A program made the position numbers and the translations under genes. A stretch of 64,000 nt of DNA. Origin: Septoria linicola (taxonomy: Eukaryota; Ascomycota; Dothideomycetes; Mycosphaerellales; Mycosphaerellaceae). This document shows positions 63,361 to 64,000 of the stretch, piece after piece. Positions within the stretch are counted from its first letter, which is position 1. Each line of letters starts with the position of its first letter. A model generated the notes under the pieces. That model was not told the origin of the DNA. It ran no database searches and worked only from the letters and a program-made list of their open reading frames with translations. Location: the NCBI GenBank assembly GCA_024114885.1, contig CP099423.1, positions 186,001 to 250,000 of the forward strand, read 5' to 3'.

Positions 63361-64000
63361 TCAGCCCGAGTCCCTGTCGTGGTGCAATATCATGTCGCAG
63401 TCACCTGTGATGTATGCGCGGCGCGGAAAAGGTCGAGCAGCCGCGTCCTTGATGACTCCTTCAAGCTCAGCTTCCTCTATTCCCTTGTCACCGAAGATTC
63501 GTTGCGTAGCTCGGATTGCAGCGGCGTCTATGCTCAGGATGGTGACCGTCTTCCAATACTCGTCGACTATCTCCCGAATTTCCTCCAGCATTTGTGTTGC
63601 TATTCGAAGCTTCCTGTGGGACTTGAAGACTGCGAGCTGTGAGATCAACACCCCGCCTCGTCCATCTTCCTGTCTGAATAGGCTGGCTAGTGCATGGCCC
63701 ACAGTGCTGTCTCCCACAACCGCCTGCACGCGGATGTGGACGGCCGTGTCGTCTGATGGCAATATGTAGCTAATGTTGCACCCGCCGAAGCGCTCGCGCT
63801 CAGCTTCGCTGGCCCACTGCATGCTACCAAGGAAGCTCCGAGATGCGGCGTGGACTTGAGCTTGGCAGCAAAGTTTTGACTAGCGTAAGCAAGTCAGTCC
63901 GTATACATGAACCCGTCGCGAGAAATACTAGGAACTTACAACTTCGTAGGTCACCGAACCATCAACCTTGTCGCCAGTAAGGCTGGACAACCAGGAAAAC
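63361..64000 (-). CDS. Hypothetical protein, 5' end outside the window, two visible exons
   Basis: The last exon is 63361-63879, preceded by intron 63880-63939 (60 nt, GTAAGT...GCTAG) and an upstream exon that runs off the right edge (63940-64000, reading FSWLSSLTGDKVDGSVTYEV). The frames join in phase 0. The visible 192 residues contain ASRSFLGSMQWASEAERERF, then ISQLAVFKSHRKLRIATQML and EIVDEYWKTVTILSIDAAAI. The second segment weakly recalls an acetyltransferase-type beta-alpha unit, but I do not recognise a family with confidence. No TM or signal in the visible part. Confidence 0.6.

Noticed and set aside
1..64000. tRNA genes, transposons, CRISPR arrays, telomere repeats
   Set aside because: No convincing B-box with a foldable partner, no transposase or reverse-transcriptase frame, no spaced repeats and no TTAGGG arrays were seen by eye; a tRNA scan could still find a degenerate one.

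Overview
This window is nuclear DNA of a filamentous ascomycete (Pezizomycotina). The evidence is short GT-AG introns (about 49-70 nt, with one of 148 nt), two HET-domain genes, DUF3632- and DUF6604-type proteins, C2H2 regulators with disordered N-termini, a siderophore transporter, and clear eukaryotic housekeeping genes (ORC4, NPL4, SEC66, TVP23). A Dothideomycete is an inference. The SDHC-like paralogue recalls the dispensable paralogue known from Zymoseptoria, but no marker here fixes the species. I saw no rRNA, tRNA, transposon, CRISPR array or telomere repeat.

Layout. 1-8.5 kb: end of an unknown gene, a frameshifted HET gene, a small membrane protein, a secreted T1/U2-type RNase, a poorly resolved stretch, a DUF3632 protein and a multi-TM protein. 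9-12.1 kb: a HET gene whose long C-terminal repeat region is cut by an in-frame TGA, then an SDHC-like paralogue interrupted by a TGA. 13.9-16.2 kb: ORC4. 16.8-25.5 kb: four C2H2 regulators, all on the minus strand and all with three zinc-binding modules, plus a possible small Cys-rich protein. 27.2-30.8 kb: an intact coiled-coil gene and a decayed relative. 31.4-35.3 kb: a DUF6604-type gene with a reading-frame jump and an N-glycosylated membrane protein. 36.4-39.6 kb: the divergent pair NPL4 and SEC66. 40-43.2 kb: two tandem paralogues with a fungal LDLP..RIY domain. 43.8-49.3 kb: a secreted GMC oxidoreductase, TVP23, a short F-box protein and a Cys-rich/acidic protein with a frame jump. 49.6-54.4 kb: a siderophore-type MFS transporter with a perfect ATCAGATAA site upstream, and an APC permease. 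55.2-60.6 kb: a large disordered protein and a secreted RlpA/expansin-like protein. 63.4-64 kb: the 3' part of an unknown gene.

The window mixes conserved cell-biology genes with accessory genes. No biosynthetic cluster is present: there is no PKS, NRPS or terpene synthase. The strongest signals are the SDHC-like locus, whose TGA sits where SDHC proteins carry the quinone-site serine; the run of four related C2H2 regulators; the iron-GATA site before the siderophore transporter; and a concentration of broken reading frames in accessory genes (two HET genes, the SDHC paralogue, the second coiled-coil gene, the DUF6604 gene and the Cys-rich/acidic gene), while every housekeeping gene reads cleanly.
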